64,000 nt of DNA from NCBI GenBank assembly GCA_035296965.1, contig DATGZX010000132.1:7710-71709 (forward strand). Direction: 5' to 3'. A program made the position numbers and the translations under genes. Every line of letters starts with the position of its first letter. The first letter of the stretch is position 1. The stretch comes from DATGZX01 sp035296965 (lineage in GTDB: Bacteria; Planctomycetota; Planctomycetia; Gemmatales; Gemmataceae). Shown piece after piece: positions 39,561-48,108 of the stretch. The notes below the pieces were generated by a model that made no database searches, had not been told where the DNA came from, and saw only the letters and a program-made list of their open reading frames with translations.

Positions 39561-40598
39561 CTAGCCGCCCGGCGGAGTGAAGAAAATGCACCCGTCGGCG
39601 CTGAACCGGATCATTCCAGCTTTCCAACGCAGGTCCGGGAGTCGATCTTCAAGCACAACTTGCAAAAGGGCCTCGTCAAGGTTGTTCTCAGCAAGCTCTC
39701 GAAGGCCGATGTAGGAAGTCGTAACGCGGGCATTGATCTCCATGACAAAGTCTTGCGTACCATCCTGGGCTTCACCCAGGACCAGGTCCACGCCAACCCA
39801 ACCTTTCAAACCGGGAACGCAGTTCACCGCTTTTTCCGAGAGCTGCAGTGCGCGCTCGGCCAGCGGCGATGGCAACGGCAGGGAGCCACCCTGGTACCGG
39901 AACCGTCCGTCGTCAGAAATGTGCTGAGCGCCAGGCAGTAATGGACTACAGGCATTCGGACCAACGAGCAGAGCAACGCTCGCCGCCAGGCCCGGAACGA
40001 AGGGCTGGAGCAGGAATTCTCCGCGCCAGCCTTCTGACCGAGCATCACGAATGGATCGCGAGAGGTGGTCGCCTTGTCCGACGAGGTATGTAACCTGCGA
40101 GCCGGCACCCTGGCGCGGCTTGAGAACCAGAGGAAACTTCAGCCCCCCAGCCGGTACATGGTCGTCAAACAGAACGGACTCTGGCGTAGGGATCCCCTGA
40201 CTGCGGAGTAACGCCCCGAGAGCCAGCTTGTCCCCTGCCAGTCTGAGCGCCTCGGGAGAAGATCCAAGAACGCGGCCGCCCGCATCTTGCGCCCACCGGT
40301 AACGTGTGTGGAGAAGATCGTCAAACTCCGGGGCAACGATGAGCGTGTAGTCCGCCGCACTCGCCAAATTCTGAAAGACGATCTGCTCCTGCTCTTCGGG
40401 GGAAAGCCGGCGAATCGAGCCGCTGAGTTGCCGGGGACAATTCTGGTCGAGAAGGGTGATCGTTTCGACGCCGGGGATGCGTCCAAAATCCTTGGCCAGC
40501 GCAGACAGCATGGCCCAGCCTTCGTTGCACAAAGGCAAAGCGTGTGGATCGGAGGAGAATCCGCCGCTGCACGTGTATTCGTAAAGGAAGATCTTCAC
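39561..40598 (-). CDS. ATP-grasp ligase, tyramine-glutamate-ligase-like
   Basis: A 345-residue ATP-grasp enzyme. N-terminus KIFLYEYTCSGGF; central ATP-binding parts DKLALGALLRSQGIPTPESV, FPLVLKPRQGAGSQVTYLV, FLLQPFVPGLAASVALLVG; C-terminal metal-binding DFVMEINARVTTSYIGLRELAENNL. The overall form resembles MfnD-type ligases of methanofuran synthesis and the ATP-grasp protein encoded with bacterial tetrahydromethanopterin C1 genes, which many planctomycetes carry. No other C1 gene is adjacent, so the assignment rests on pattern alone. The start is GTG (40598) without a clear ribosome site. An unspecific carboxylate-amine ligase is the safe label. Confidence 0.78.
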   Translation of the reverse strand: MKIFLYEYTCSGGFSSDPHALPLCNEGWAMLSALAKDFGRIPGVETITLLDQNCPRQLSGSIRRLSPEEQEQIVFQNLASAADYTLIVAPEFDDLLHTRYRWAQDAGGRVLGSSPEALRLAGDKLALGALLRSQGIPTPESVLFDDHVPAGGLKFPLVLKPRQGAGSQVTYLVGQGDHLSRSIRDARSEGWRGEFLLQPFVPGLAASVALLVGPNACSPLLPGAQHISDDGRFRYQGGSLPLPSPLAERALQLSEKAVNCVPGLKGWVGVDLVLGEAQDGTQDFVMEINARVTTSYIGLRELAENNLDEALLQVVLEDRLPDLRWKAGMIRFSADGCIFFTPPGG

Positions 40599-40711
40599 GA
40601 GGCCATTGTGGGAAATGACGGGCCCAAAGAATAGGTCTGAATCGAAGGCGGCCTGGGCAGATCCTGATCGATCTGGCCAGGCCGCGATTATTGCGATGGG
40701 ATCTTCACTCT

Positions 40712-42940
40712 CTAGGGCATCCTGGCTCCGCCGATGTCGGTCGGCAGCGGGACAGAGGGCATGTTACGCAGCGGATTGTCGGCACTCGGGAAGGACGAGG
40801 GCAGCGTCCGAGGCGAATCCGAAGGTGCCGCCATCGAACCCGTGGACGAACTGGGCGTGGACGGCGCGAACCACATTTTCCCCACGGAGGACTGGGTAGC
40901 AGAGTTCGTCGAGTTATCCGGCTTGGTGGCGGTCCTATCCACCGGTTTTGCCGTAGGCATTGGCTCGTTGATCTCTGGAAGCGGCGCCCTGCCTTCAAGC
41001 AGGGCAGGAATCGTCGGCGCGTCGTTCTTGGGAAGATCCGCGATCCCCCAGTTTCCTTTTTCGAAATCACAAGGAGCCTTATTGACTGGATTCGAACGTT
41101 CGAACAGCACGAGCGCCTTGTTCCGTTCGCGCAGATGCTCGGTGGCACGCACCTGGGCGGCCTGGGGCAACGGCCCCTCGGAGATCGCCACGTTGTCGCG
41201 CTGCAGGATGGTCCCCTTGGCAAACTCGAAGCCGGCCAGAGCGTTGTTGTAGCGAACGATCGAGTCGTATTCCGACTGCAGTGCCGAGGCCCAGACACGC
41301 TGCGATTCCAGCAAGATATCGAGTGTGCCGCGGCCGGCGAGGAACTCCTGGAAGCGGGCTTGCAACTGGACCGCTGCTGCTTCGCGCTGGGACTTTTGAA
41401 TTTCAATCTGGTAGTGGAACTCGAATAGGTCGCGCCACTGGTCTACGAGGAATGACATGGCCTTCCGCTCTTGATCGCGGAGCACATAATAGCTGCGCTC
41501 CAGATTCAACCGAGCTTCGCGCGTTTGGGCATGGGCGTCGCGGTAGCCGAGCACGTAGTTCAGACGCAGGCCCACCGTCCAGTCCACAAACCGGTCGGAG
41601 GCCAGGCTGCGCAGGGCATTGGAGGTCGTGCCCGAGCCGTCCAGGCTCGTGCCCAGGCCGTTGAGCCCATAGGTGGAGACGAAGCGCAGGTCGGGCAGGA
41701 GCAAGTTTTTGGTGTTGATCAGGTCGAGCTGGCGGAACTTGAGATCCTCGCGCGCCAGGATCAACTCAGGCCGCAGCGCCAGCGCTTCGTTGACCGCAGT
41801 GTTCCAGTCCGGCTGGTACGGAGTCAATGTCGGCGAGTCGGTTGGCACTAGGCGCTTGCCGTCTTCCGCCGGCATACCAAGCAGGGCACGTAGCTGGCGT
41901 TCGCTCCTGAGGACCTGTCCGAGTGCAGACAATCGATTGCCGCGGAACTGCTCATACTGTTGGCGCGTCTGGGCAAAATCCTGGACGGGAATGCGCCCTG
42001 CCTCGTAGCGTGCCTTGTTGATCTTCCATGCCTCGAAAGCCTGGCGGAGGGCCGCTTCCTGAGAGTACAGGTCCCAGTAGGAGCCATACAGATTCCAGTA
42101 GGCCGTCTCCACGTTCAGCAGCATGAAGTGCACGTCTCTTTGGAACTCTGCCCGCGCCTGGTCGAAACGCAGCCGCGTGATCACGATGCCTTCGACCCGG
42201 CCGCCGGTCGGGAACGGTGTCAGAACGCTGCCGGGGTGCGTTGCCCGGAGTTGGTTGATCTCCACGCCAAAGCCCTGCAACAGAGGCTGCTCAAACTGGA
42301 ACTGAAGGGTCGGTGCATACGAAGGATTCAAGACGGTGAATCCCAGGGGCGGATTCGTCAGGTTCTGGTATTGAGTGCTGAAGCTGATGCCTGTCACGCC
42401 ACCGGAAGGTAAAGGCTTCAAGAGGGACGTGGTCGCCGTGGCCGTTTCACCAACGTTGAACTGGTTGAGCCCCTGCAAGGGCGTATCGGTTGTGTTCCAG
42501 GTCACGCTGGTATTCCACTGGACGTCGAATTTGGAGAGTGACGACTCGATATCCGGTCCCACGATCGCCGGATCCAGCGCAAAGGCGCGAATGCTGTCCG
42601 AGCCCGCGACGGTTCGGCCGCCAAAGGTCACGAGATTGTCATTGGCGAACCCGGGATTGACCACCGTTTGTGTACCGGTGGTGCCGTTTTCCAGAGCTAT
42701 GGCGATCGCTTCAGACAGCGAGAGATAGCGGATAGGACGGTCGAGATCGAACACGTTGGAAGGAGTGGGGATGGCTGCGGTCGCGGGTTGGACCGAAAGC
42801 TCGGGATCACAATCGAGCTTTGGCAAGCTCGTCTTTTGGTAGGCTTGATAATCAGGCTCCAGCAAGAAACACTGCTGCTTGCAACCGGCCGCCCCGGCAA
42901 CGGTCAAGGCGAGCCCTACAACCACATGTTTCCAGCGCAT
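40712..42940 (-). CDS. TolC-family outer membrane efflux lipoprotein
   Basis: A 742-residue protein with a lipoprotein signal (VVVGLALTVAGAAGCKQQ, lipobox AAGC). Two outer-membrane-factor repeats are visible: long helices with LRFDQARAEFQRDVHFMLLNVETAYWNLYGSYWDLY, ARYEAGRIPVQDFAQTRQQYEQFRG, ALALRPELILAREDLKFRQLDLINTKNLLLPDL, and LDILLESQRVWASALQSEYDSIVRYNNALAGFEFAKG. The last ~130 residues are a low-complexity S/P/T-rich tail beyond the barrel, longer than in TolC. It would form the trimeric exit duct of a tripartite efflux or type I secretion system; no pump or adaptor gene is in this window. Start 42940 is chosen because the signal peptide begins there. Confidence 0.92.
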   Translation of the reverse strand: MRWKHVVVGLALTVAGAAGCKQQCFLLEPDYQAYQKTSLPKLDCDPELSVQPATAAIPTPSNVFDLDRPIRYLSLSEAIAIALENGTTGTQTVVNPGFANDNLVTFGGRTVAGSDSIRAFALDPAIVGPDIESSLSKFDVQWNTSVTWNTTDTPLQGLNQFNVGETATATTSLLKPLPSGGVTGISFSTQYQNLTNPPLGFTVLNPSYAPTLQFQFEQPLLQGFGVEINQLRATHPGSVLTPFPTGGRVEGIVITRLRFDQARAEFQRDVHFMLLNVETAYWNLYGSYWDLYSQEAALRQAFEAWKINKARYEAGRIPVQDFAQTRQQYEQFRGNRLSALGQVLRSERQLRALLGMPAEDGKRLVPTDSPTLTPYQPDWNTAVNEALALRPELILAREDLKFRQLDLINTKNLLLPDLRFVSTYGLNGLGTSLDGSGTTSNALRSLASDRFVDWTVGLRLNYVLGYRDAHAQTREARLNLERSYYVLRDQERKAMSFLVDQWRDLFEFHYQIEIQKSQREAAAVQLQARFQEFLAGRGTLDILLESQRVWASALQSEYDSIVRYNNALAGFEFAKGTILQRDNVAISEGPLPQAAQVRATEHLRERNKALVLFERSNPVNKAPCDFEKGNWGIADLPKNDAPTIPALLEGRAPLPEINEPMPTAKPVDRTATKPDNSTNSATQSSVGKMWFAPSTPSSSTGSMAAPSDSPRTLPSSFPSADNPLRNMPSVPLPTDIGGARMP

Positions 42941-43233
42941 AAGTTTCACCCCGCTGAGGCAAACCCCTCTTCCGGCACCCGGCGGCTGGGTCAGTCGGGA
43001 ATCCGTTGATGGGCTCCCTAGAACCCCCGCCTGATGCAACGCGCACAAGGGCGCGCAATCGGAAATGCTAATGGCTATATCGGCACTTGCCTGGTCACCA
43101 TCCAGGGAAATCTTGCCGAATATGCGGAGGGTAACGATTTGGGAGTTGAGGTGGACAATACCGAGTGGATCAGGCGGTAGGAGAGGATAGTTAAGACATT
43201 GCCATCTAGAAAAGTGAATGGAGCCAGGGAGTC

Positions 43234-43590
43234 TTACTTCGATGCGGTCCCAGGCTGTTGCCAGCGCGGCGCAATACCGACATAAGGCAGTCCGAGCATA
43301 CGTTTGATACCTGCCCATTCCCCAACGTCGTTGCCTTCCACGGCGTGGCCGATGTATTGCAGGAGGTAACCCAGCACGATCCCCGCAACCCCCCAGTACC
43401 ACGGCAGAAAGAAGAGCAAAACCACGCCGGCGACCGCTAAGGGGATGCCGAAGAGGTGGATGACGAAATTGAACGGAAGCTGGTGGCGCTCCCGCCAGTT
43501 GCGTAAGGCTTTACGCAAAAACCTCCGGACCGGCCCACGGGACCTCTCGCCTTGGTCTATCTTGCCAGCACCTTCTTGTAGTTCAGCCAT
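43234..43590 (-). CDS. Mpo1-like (DUF962) membrane protein
   Basis: A 118-residue protein with two or more hydrophobic helices. The conserved pattern NFVIHLFGIPLAVAGVVLLF and YLLQYIGHAVEGNDVGEW, with the histidines in HLFG and GHAVEG, matches the DUF962/Mpo1 family, whose yeast member is an Fe(II)-dependent dioxygenase acting on 2-hydroxy fatty acids. Bacterial members are uncharacterised. GGAGGG right before the ATG fixes the start. It stands alone. Confidence 0.85.
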   Translation of the reverse strand: MAELQEGAGKIDQGERSRGPVRRFLRKALRNWRERHQLPFNFVIHLFGIPLAVAGVVLLFFLPWYWGVAGIVLGYLLQYIGHAVEGNDVGEWAGIKRMLGLPYVGIAPRWQQPGTASK

Positions 43591-43700
43591 GCCAACCCTC
43601 CAAGCGTTCGTCGCCGGAAATTGGAGCAGGCTGGCAATTTAGCAAGAAACCGAAGGTGCAACAAGCGCTGCTAGCCCGTGGATAGCTTGGCACACACTCG

Positions 43701-44018
43701 TCAGAGCCCAGATCCAGGCAAGGGCAGCAGCGGGACGACCACCATCACGAGGTGTTTGTGTTCGTCTAGGACATACTGCACAACCAAAGGTGGGACTGTC
43801 CCAATCCAGAGCTGCGCATTTTCGAGTCGTAAATCACGAAGAGGTTGGCCGAATTGCGGAAAAATATGAAGGCGATTGTCGATTTCTTTCACGGCAGCGA
43901 GTGCTTCTGCACCCAATCCACGATTTTTCGCCCTGGCAAGCAGCTGCCGCAGCTCGTTACGCACTCTTTCTGAGTAGGAAACACGATAGGGAACTGGGCT
44001 GGCAGAGGATTCACTCAC
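43701..44018 (-). CDS. RelE/ParE-like toxin candidate
   Basis: A 105-residue protein. SYSERVRNELRQLLARAKNRG, VKEIDNRLHIFPQFGQPLRDLRLENAQLWIGTVPPLVVQYVLDEHKHLVMVVVPLLPL has the helix pair followed by four strands of the RelE/ParE fold. The GTG at 44018 overlaps the upstream gene's stop by 8 bases (GTGAGTGA), indicating coupling; a TTG at 44039 is also in frame. If it is a toxin it would cleave mRNA or poison gyrase; catalytic residues are not obvious. The upstream gene is the candidate antitoxin. Confidence 0.65.
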   Translation of the reverse strand: MSESSASPVPYRVSYSERVRNELRQLLARAKNRGLGAEALAAVKEIDNRLHIFPQFGQPLRDLRLENAQLWIGTVPPLVVQYVLDEHKHLVMVVVPLLPLPGSGL

Positions 44019-44511
44019 GGGCAACAGCAATCTGTTCAAGCTCTTGGATGAAGTTCCGTAGTTCTACTCCACCCGTTTCGCGCACTTCGCGAAGGCCCGC
44101 GAGGATCTCTTCTTCGCTGAACTGTTGCCGCGCCCATTCCAATATTTCCGGCGCGGTCGCTCCGTTCTTCGAATCTTGAGCATGTTTTGGAGAGCTGGCG
44201 TTCCCGAACATTTCATTGGCCGACCTCGTAGCCGTGGACTCGGCTAACGGATGATCGGGGAGGAGGAAGCCGGACGACTTTGCCAGGAGATCAATTTGGG
44301 CCAACAATCCATACAGCACAGCCTTGTTCTCGTTGCCCGGCGACTGACTCAACCGATTAGCAGCCGTACTCTGGAGGATTTGGAGGAAACGCAGCGTTTC
44401 CGCGCAAGCTATATGGCCAAGAGCCTTTAGCTGACCGAGCGCTTCGGCCAAAGAAACGTCGCCACTGACCGCGCTGTCAGCCAGACATTTGAAGGCATGC
44501 TCAGAAGACAT
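44011..44511 (-). CDS. Hypothetical protein, candidate antitoxin partner
   Basis: A 166-residue protein I do not recognise. The first 110 residues are helical (AFKCLADSAVSGDVSLAEALGQLKALGH, ENKAVLYGLLAQIDLLAKS); the last ~50 (TAPEILEWARQQFSEEEILAGLREVRETGGVELRNFIQELEQIA) are acidic and helical like the toxin-wrapping tail of type II antitoxins. It ends with an 8-bp overlap with the RelE-like gene. No N-terminal DNA-binding fold of a known antitoxin is evident. ATG 44511 is preferred (GGGG upstream); TTG 44565 is the first possible start. Confidence 0.6.
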   Translation of the reverse strand: MSSEHAFKCLADSAVSGDVSLAEALGQLKALGHIACAETLRFLQILQSTAANRLSQSPGNENKAVLYGLLAQIDLLAKSSGFLLPDHPLAESTATRSANEMFGNASSPKHAQDSKNGATAPEILEWARQQFSEEEILAGLREVRETGGVELRNFIQELEQIAVARE

Positions 44512-44701
44512 CGCCAACCCCGTATCGAGACTTATTTGTGCCTTCCCGGATTCTACATCGCCCAACTTAGGATTGGAAGCGGGAGCTAGCGTGCCGAAAT
44601 CACCTTCCTGGTCCCCGTGAGTCTTCGGCGCCCGGCTGAAGAAGGCCCCCTAGACAAAATCAACGCAAAGATTTAAAGTAAAGCAACTAAAGAAAACTGA
44701 A

Positions 44702-45988
44702 ATGAGTGCTAAAGTTCCTGAATCGTCTGAGGAGGTCTGTTTGACGACAGCGTTGCTTGTGGAACCAAAAGGTGGGTTCCACGCTTTATCCCTTTCACCT
44801 TCCGTTCTTGCCGCTCTGGCGCGTGCTGGTTACCTTGAGCCAACTCCCATCCAAGCAGTTTTTATTCCCGAGGCGCTGAGCGGACGTGATGTCATCGGCC
44901 AAGCCCAAACCGGGACGGGCAAGACTGCGGCATTTTTGTTGCCGTTTCTGAATCAATGGCGCGACCGCAATGAGCCGGGGCCTCAGGCACTGGTGCTGGC
45001 ACCCACGCGTGAGCTGGTCGTTCAGGTCGGCGGCGAAGCTGAGAAACTGGTTCCCAGCCGGCATTGCCGGGCGGTGCCGATCTACGGCGGTCAGCGTTTT
45101 CGCCAGCAACTGACGTTGCTCCAAAAAGGCTGCGCCATCGTCGTCGGCACACCGGGGCGCATTCTCGATCACCTTTCCCGAGGGACGCTATCCCTGGGAC
45201 GGGTTCGCTATGTCGTGCTCGATGAAGCCGACCGCATGCTCGATATCGGCTTCCGCCCGGACATCGAAAGGATTCTGAGGCAATGTCCTCAGCAACGGCA
45301 GACCTTGCTTCTTTCGGCCACGCTGCCGCCGCCTGTATTGCGGCTTGCCCACCGCTACATGTCCGATCCAGTGCACATCAATCTGTCGCCGACAAAGCTG
45401 ACGGTGGAGAACATCCGCCAGTCTTACATCACGGTGGCGGAGGAGCGCAAATTCGAGTTGCTCCTGCGGGTCATCGCTCGCGAGAATCCGCGGCAATGCA
45501 TCATCTTCTGTGAGCGTAAACGTTGGGCCGACGAGCTCTACCAAAAACTCCGCGAAGAACATCAGCGGGTCGCCACCATGCACGGCGATCTCGAGCAGAC
45601 GCAGCGCAACCGCATCATGCAGGATTTCCGCGACGCCAAGATCGTCTATCTGGTGGCGACAGACGTGGTTGGCCGCGGAATCGATGTGACCAATATCTCG
45701 CACATCATCAATTATGATCTTCCCGAAGACCCGGAGAGCTACGTGCACCGCATTGGCCGGACCGGCCGCATGGGAGCCGACGGCGTGGCCATCGCCTTTG
45801 TGACCCCGGAGCAGGGAAGGCAGCTTACGGGGATCGAAGGATACATCAACAAGGAATTGGCGGAAGAACGCATTGAGGGCTTCGAGGCCTTCGAGCGTCG
45901 CCTACCGGTTCAGGCAGAAGCCGCGGCGCCGCGACCCGTCGTGCCGGTATTCGGCCGCACGGTCAGACGCTATAGCCGTAGGCTGTAG
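44702..45988 (+). CDS. DEAD-box RNA helicase (RhlE-like)
   Basis: A 428-residue ATP-dependent RNA helicase. Motifs in order: Q motif (PTPIQAVFIP), I (AQTGTGKT), Ia (LAPTRELVVQ), GG, Ib (TPGRILDHL), II (DEAD in VVLDEADRMLDIGF), III (SAT), IV (CIIFCERKRWADEL), V (ATDVVGRGIDV), VI (HRIGRTGRMG). The C-terminal tail is short and basic (RTVRRYSRRL). Role is likely RNA unwinding in ribosome assembly or decay. The DNA just upstream is AT-rich (AAAGTAAAGCAACTAAAGAAAACTGAA), a possible leader for cold or stress control; a classic ribosome site is lacking. Confidence 0.97.
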   Translation: MSAKVPESSEEVCLTTALLVEPKGGFHALSLSPSVLAALARAGYLEPTPIQAVFIPEALSGRDVIGQAQTGTGKTAAFLLPFLNQWRDRNEPGPQALVLAPTRELVVQVGGEAEKLVPSRHCRAVPIYGGQRFRQQLTLLQKGCAIVVGTPGRILDHLSRGTLSLGRVRYVVLDEADRMLDIGFRPDIERILRQCPQQRQTLLLSATLPPPVLRLAHRYMSDPVHINLSPTKLTVENIRQSYITVAEERKFELLLRVIARENPRQCIIFCERKRWADELYQKLREEHQRVATMHGDLEQTQRNRIMQDFRDAKIVYLVATDVVGRGIDVTNISHIINYDLPEDPESYVHRIGRTGRMGADGVAIAFVTPEQGRQLTGIEGYINKELAEERIEGFEAFERRLPVQAEAAAPRPVVPVFGRTVRRYSRRL

Positions 45989-46390
45989 AACAAGCTGTCA
46001 GCTTGCTCTACGAGAACTGCGATCTGGACTTGAATCACGCATTCTAAAGGCTGGCGCCGGTGCGAGTTTGGTTCAGCCGACTCGATACCGGCCCCATCGC
46101 CGAAAAATTCCCGCCCAATTTTTCAAAAAATCTGCGAACCTTTTGGCTCGGCGCTCGTCAGTAGTGTGCGTGGCCCTTTGGTTCACGCTAATTGAATCGT
46201 ATAGCCGAAAAACTGATCGTGTACACCTATTCCAATTGCGGAAAATAGGTGTACAATCGATTATTGCTTTTGGAGTTGACGTTTTTCGACACGATCTAAA
46301 GATGAGGTAACTGACTTACGCTTTTTATCTCTCCCGAGCGAAGCTCGGGGCTTGTTCGAACCTATCTCCTTTGATCTTCGGAGGTCTACG
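45989..46390. other. Intergenic region with a strong dyad and a small hairpin
   Basis: About 400 bp without a supported gene. It contains the dyad TGTACACCTATT / AATAGGTGTACA (46220-46231 and 46244-46255, 12-nt spacer) and a 7-bp hairpin CCCGAGC-GAA-GCTCGGG (46333-46349). The region ends with GGAGG six bases before the next ATG. Confidence 0.5.
46220..46255. promoter_or_regulatory. Candidate regulator-binding dyad
   Basis: Perfect 12-bp inverted repeat TGTACACCTATT / AATAGGTGTACA with a 12-nt spacer, about 135 bp upstream of the next ATG. It is more AT-rich than its surroundings and has no T-run beyond it. The TGTA/TACA ends suit a dimeric repressor, but the regulator is not identifiable. 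Confidence 0.4.
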
Positions 46391-46801
46391 ATGGCCGTGA
46401 TTAACCGCAACACCCTGGTGCTGAATGGCGTCTCCGTCGTCCGCGACGTTGTGACGGGCACGATGGGCAGCGGCTTTAATCCGGCCGCAGGGAAGACCCT
46501 GGGGATGCCATTCTCGTTGCGACTCCAGTCGCAGTGCTATCCGCTCGCCGAACAGAAACCCGGCAGGCGGCATGACCACGCCGACCAAGATGGCGGCGCG
46601 GCTGATGCCGCCGACTGGGCCGGTCGGCCCGGATGCAGTTCTCGCGTCCTTGCAAGCCTCCCAGCCTCATGCGCGGGGGCCCTACGCAGCGACAGATGTT
46701 GGCGTCTGTTAGCCGTGGAAGGGGCCAGAACCCGCATAGAGGCAAGCCCGGTCCGGCTAACACCGGCTGGTGCGGCGCTCTCTGCAAGGACGAGGGGATA
46801 G
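46391..46801 (+). CDS. Hypothetical protein, possibly frameshifted
   Basis: The reading frame starts with a very good ribosome site (GGAGG, 6 bases before ATG) and gives MAVINRNTLVLNGVSVVRDV, VTGTMGSGFNPAAGKTLGMP for about 55 residues, which looks like real protein. After about residue 60 (KPGRRHDHADQDGGAADAAD) the composition turns odd. A second plus-strand frame (46572-46712) starting MTTPTKMAARLMPPTGPVGP is more protein-like there, so either the gene is frameshifted near 46555-46570 or two small genes overlap. No family recognised. Confidence 0.4.
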   Translation: MAVINRNTLVLNGVSVVRDVVTGTMGSGFNPAAGKTLGMPFSLRLQSQCYPLAEQKPGRRHDHADQDGGAADAADWAGRPGCSSRVLASLPASCAGALRSDRCWRLLAVEGARTRIEASPVRLTPAGAALSARTRG

Positions 46802-47181
46802 ATTCTTGATCGAGATTCTTGATTGCTGATCGACAGGTCGCCGGAGGCATTGGCTGACTGACGGCCCCGCAGTCAAGAATCAACCATCCAGAATCTCCGA
46901 CTCTTTCCCACGCAGCAAAAGACGCGGGCACTCTCTCCGAGAAGACCCAGGCCGCTGTTCTCCGTCCTCGTTCCGTTTTTCCATTCGTCTTGATGGAAAA
47001 CCGGCCGGACCAGAACGCAGGCCCAACGATCCCCGGAGTTGCGTTTACCCGACGTCTCCAACTGTCGCAGTCACTGGAAAGCAGAAGCAGATCGTCCGCC
47101 AATCGCTGATCCTTGGCGAGCATGGCTCTTCTGCAGCGGTGTCGCGAACCCTTGGCATGGATCGAGATAGGAACCAGCAAC
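46802..47181. other. Intergenic region, nothing evident
   Basis: About 380 bp. A short direct repeat (ATTCTTGATCGA / ATTCTTGATTGC, about 46801-46830) is the only structure I notice. The end must contain the ECF sigma promoter; TAGGAACC lies 9 bases upstream of the chosen ATG. Confidence 0.35.
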
Positions 47182-47784
47182 ATGCTCTGGAATGAGATTA
47201 CAGCAATAGTAGAACGGGCCCGGGACGGTGATCGGTCGGCGTACGGCGAGTTGGTCGAGCGTTTTCAGTCGACTGTCTACGCCCTGGCGTTGGCCCGCCT
47301 GCGCAATCCGACCGAGGCCCAGGAATTGGTCCAGGAAGTGTTCATTCACGCCATGACCAAGCTCGAGCAGCTTCGCGATCCGCATTGTTTCGCTGGCTGG
47401 CTGCGGCAGATTACCGAGCGCATGGCGATCAACCGGCTCACGCGCCGGGGCCCTGTCCATGGTGCCGAGCCGTCGGTCCTGGAGAACGCGCAGGCCGACG
47501 TCACGAGCCCGCTGGAGGACCTTATCCGCACCGAGCAGAAGGCCAAGCTCTGGGCGGGTCTCGAGCGGCTCAAGCCGGTCGATCGCGCGACGCTGGTGGC
47601 GTTTTACATCAACGGCCGCTCGCTCAAGCAAATGAGCCGCGAGTTCGAAACGCCGATCGGCACCATCAAGCGCCGGTTGCACGTGGCCCGCAACCGTCTG
47701 CGGGAGCACCTGGAGCCGGATGCGGAGCGGCGCCTTCCGAGCCGTCGCACGGAACGTTGCCGTCCTGACGTAGTGTGTGCCTGA
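47182..47784 (+). CDS. ECF-type RNA polymerase sigma factor
   Basis: A 200-residue sigma-70 family factor with region 2 (DGDRSAYGELVERFQSTVYALALARLRNPTEAQELVQEVFIHAMTKLEQL.. FAGWLRQITERMAINRLTRR) and region 4 (LERLKPVDRATLVAFYINGRSLKQMSREFETPIGTIKRRLHVARNRLREHL) separated by a short linker, i.e. the minimal ECF architecture. The start at 47182 is chosen because homologues begin near W-NEIT..; an open frame extends 23 codons upstream. No anti-sigma gene is adjacent. A 111-bp hairpin element begins 16 bp after its stop. Confidence 0.92.
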   Translation: MLWNEITAIVERARDGDRSAYGELVERFQSTVYALALARLRNPTEAQELVQEVFIHAMTKLEQLRDPHCFAGWLRQITERMAINRLTRRGPVHGAEPSVLENAQADVTSPLEDLIRTEQKAKLWAGLERLKPVDRATLVAFYINGRSLKQMSREFETPIGTIKRRLHVARNRLREHLEPDAERRLPSRRTERCRPDVVCA

Positions 47785-47799
47785 GCACAACAGCGGGTG

Positions 47800-47910
47800 G
47801 AGCCTGCTGCAAAAGGGGTCTGACCCCTTCCACGAAGGGCGACAGATCCCCAACCAAGTGGAGGAGCAGTGAAGCTTCGTAGGGGGTCAGACCCCTTTTT
47901 CAGCAGGCTC
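47800..47910. mobile_element. 111-bp miniature hairpin element, copy 2
   Basis: Same ends and length as the copy at 36540 (GAGCCTGCTG..CAGCAGGCTC, with GGGGTCTGACCCC near each end and GTGAAGCTTCGTAGGGGG inside). Only the central ~30 bp differ between copies. Flanks are similar but not identical (GCGGGTG left, GCGGGCG right), so a target duplication is uncertain. It lies between the ECF sigma gene and the metK promoter. Confidence 0.88.
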
Positions 47911-48016
47911 CGCGGGCGGGGCAATCGAGGGTTGCAGAAGGAAACTCTGCAATCCTCGGTGCCCTTGCCCACTCTGCCGTTCTTCCCCCGCTTCCTGCCT
48001 TCTGCCTTTCTTTCCG

Positions 48017-48046
48017 TTGCCCTTCCCCGTACTTTATTCCTATAAT
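48017..48046 (+). promoter_or_regulatory. Sigma-70-type promoter for metK
   Basis: TTGCCC (48017-48022) and TATAAT (48041-48046) are 18 bp apart, 63 bp upstream of the GTG start. The -10 box is a perfect match to the consensus. The ~55-nt leader between it and the gene shows no recognisable SAM riboswitch. Confidence 0.6.
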
Positions 48047-48108
48047 CGTTGTCCGATGAAAGAACTGCGGGCGGTCACGCCATTTGCTTCAACATAAGGA
48101 ATCATCAG

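Noticed and set aside
48047..48108. SAM riboswitch in the metK leader
   Set aside because: The leader is only about 60 nt and shows no conserved SAM-I/II/III pairing that I can recognise.
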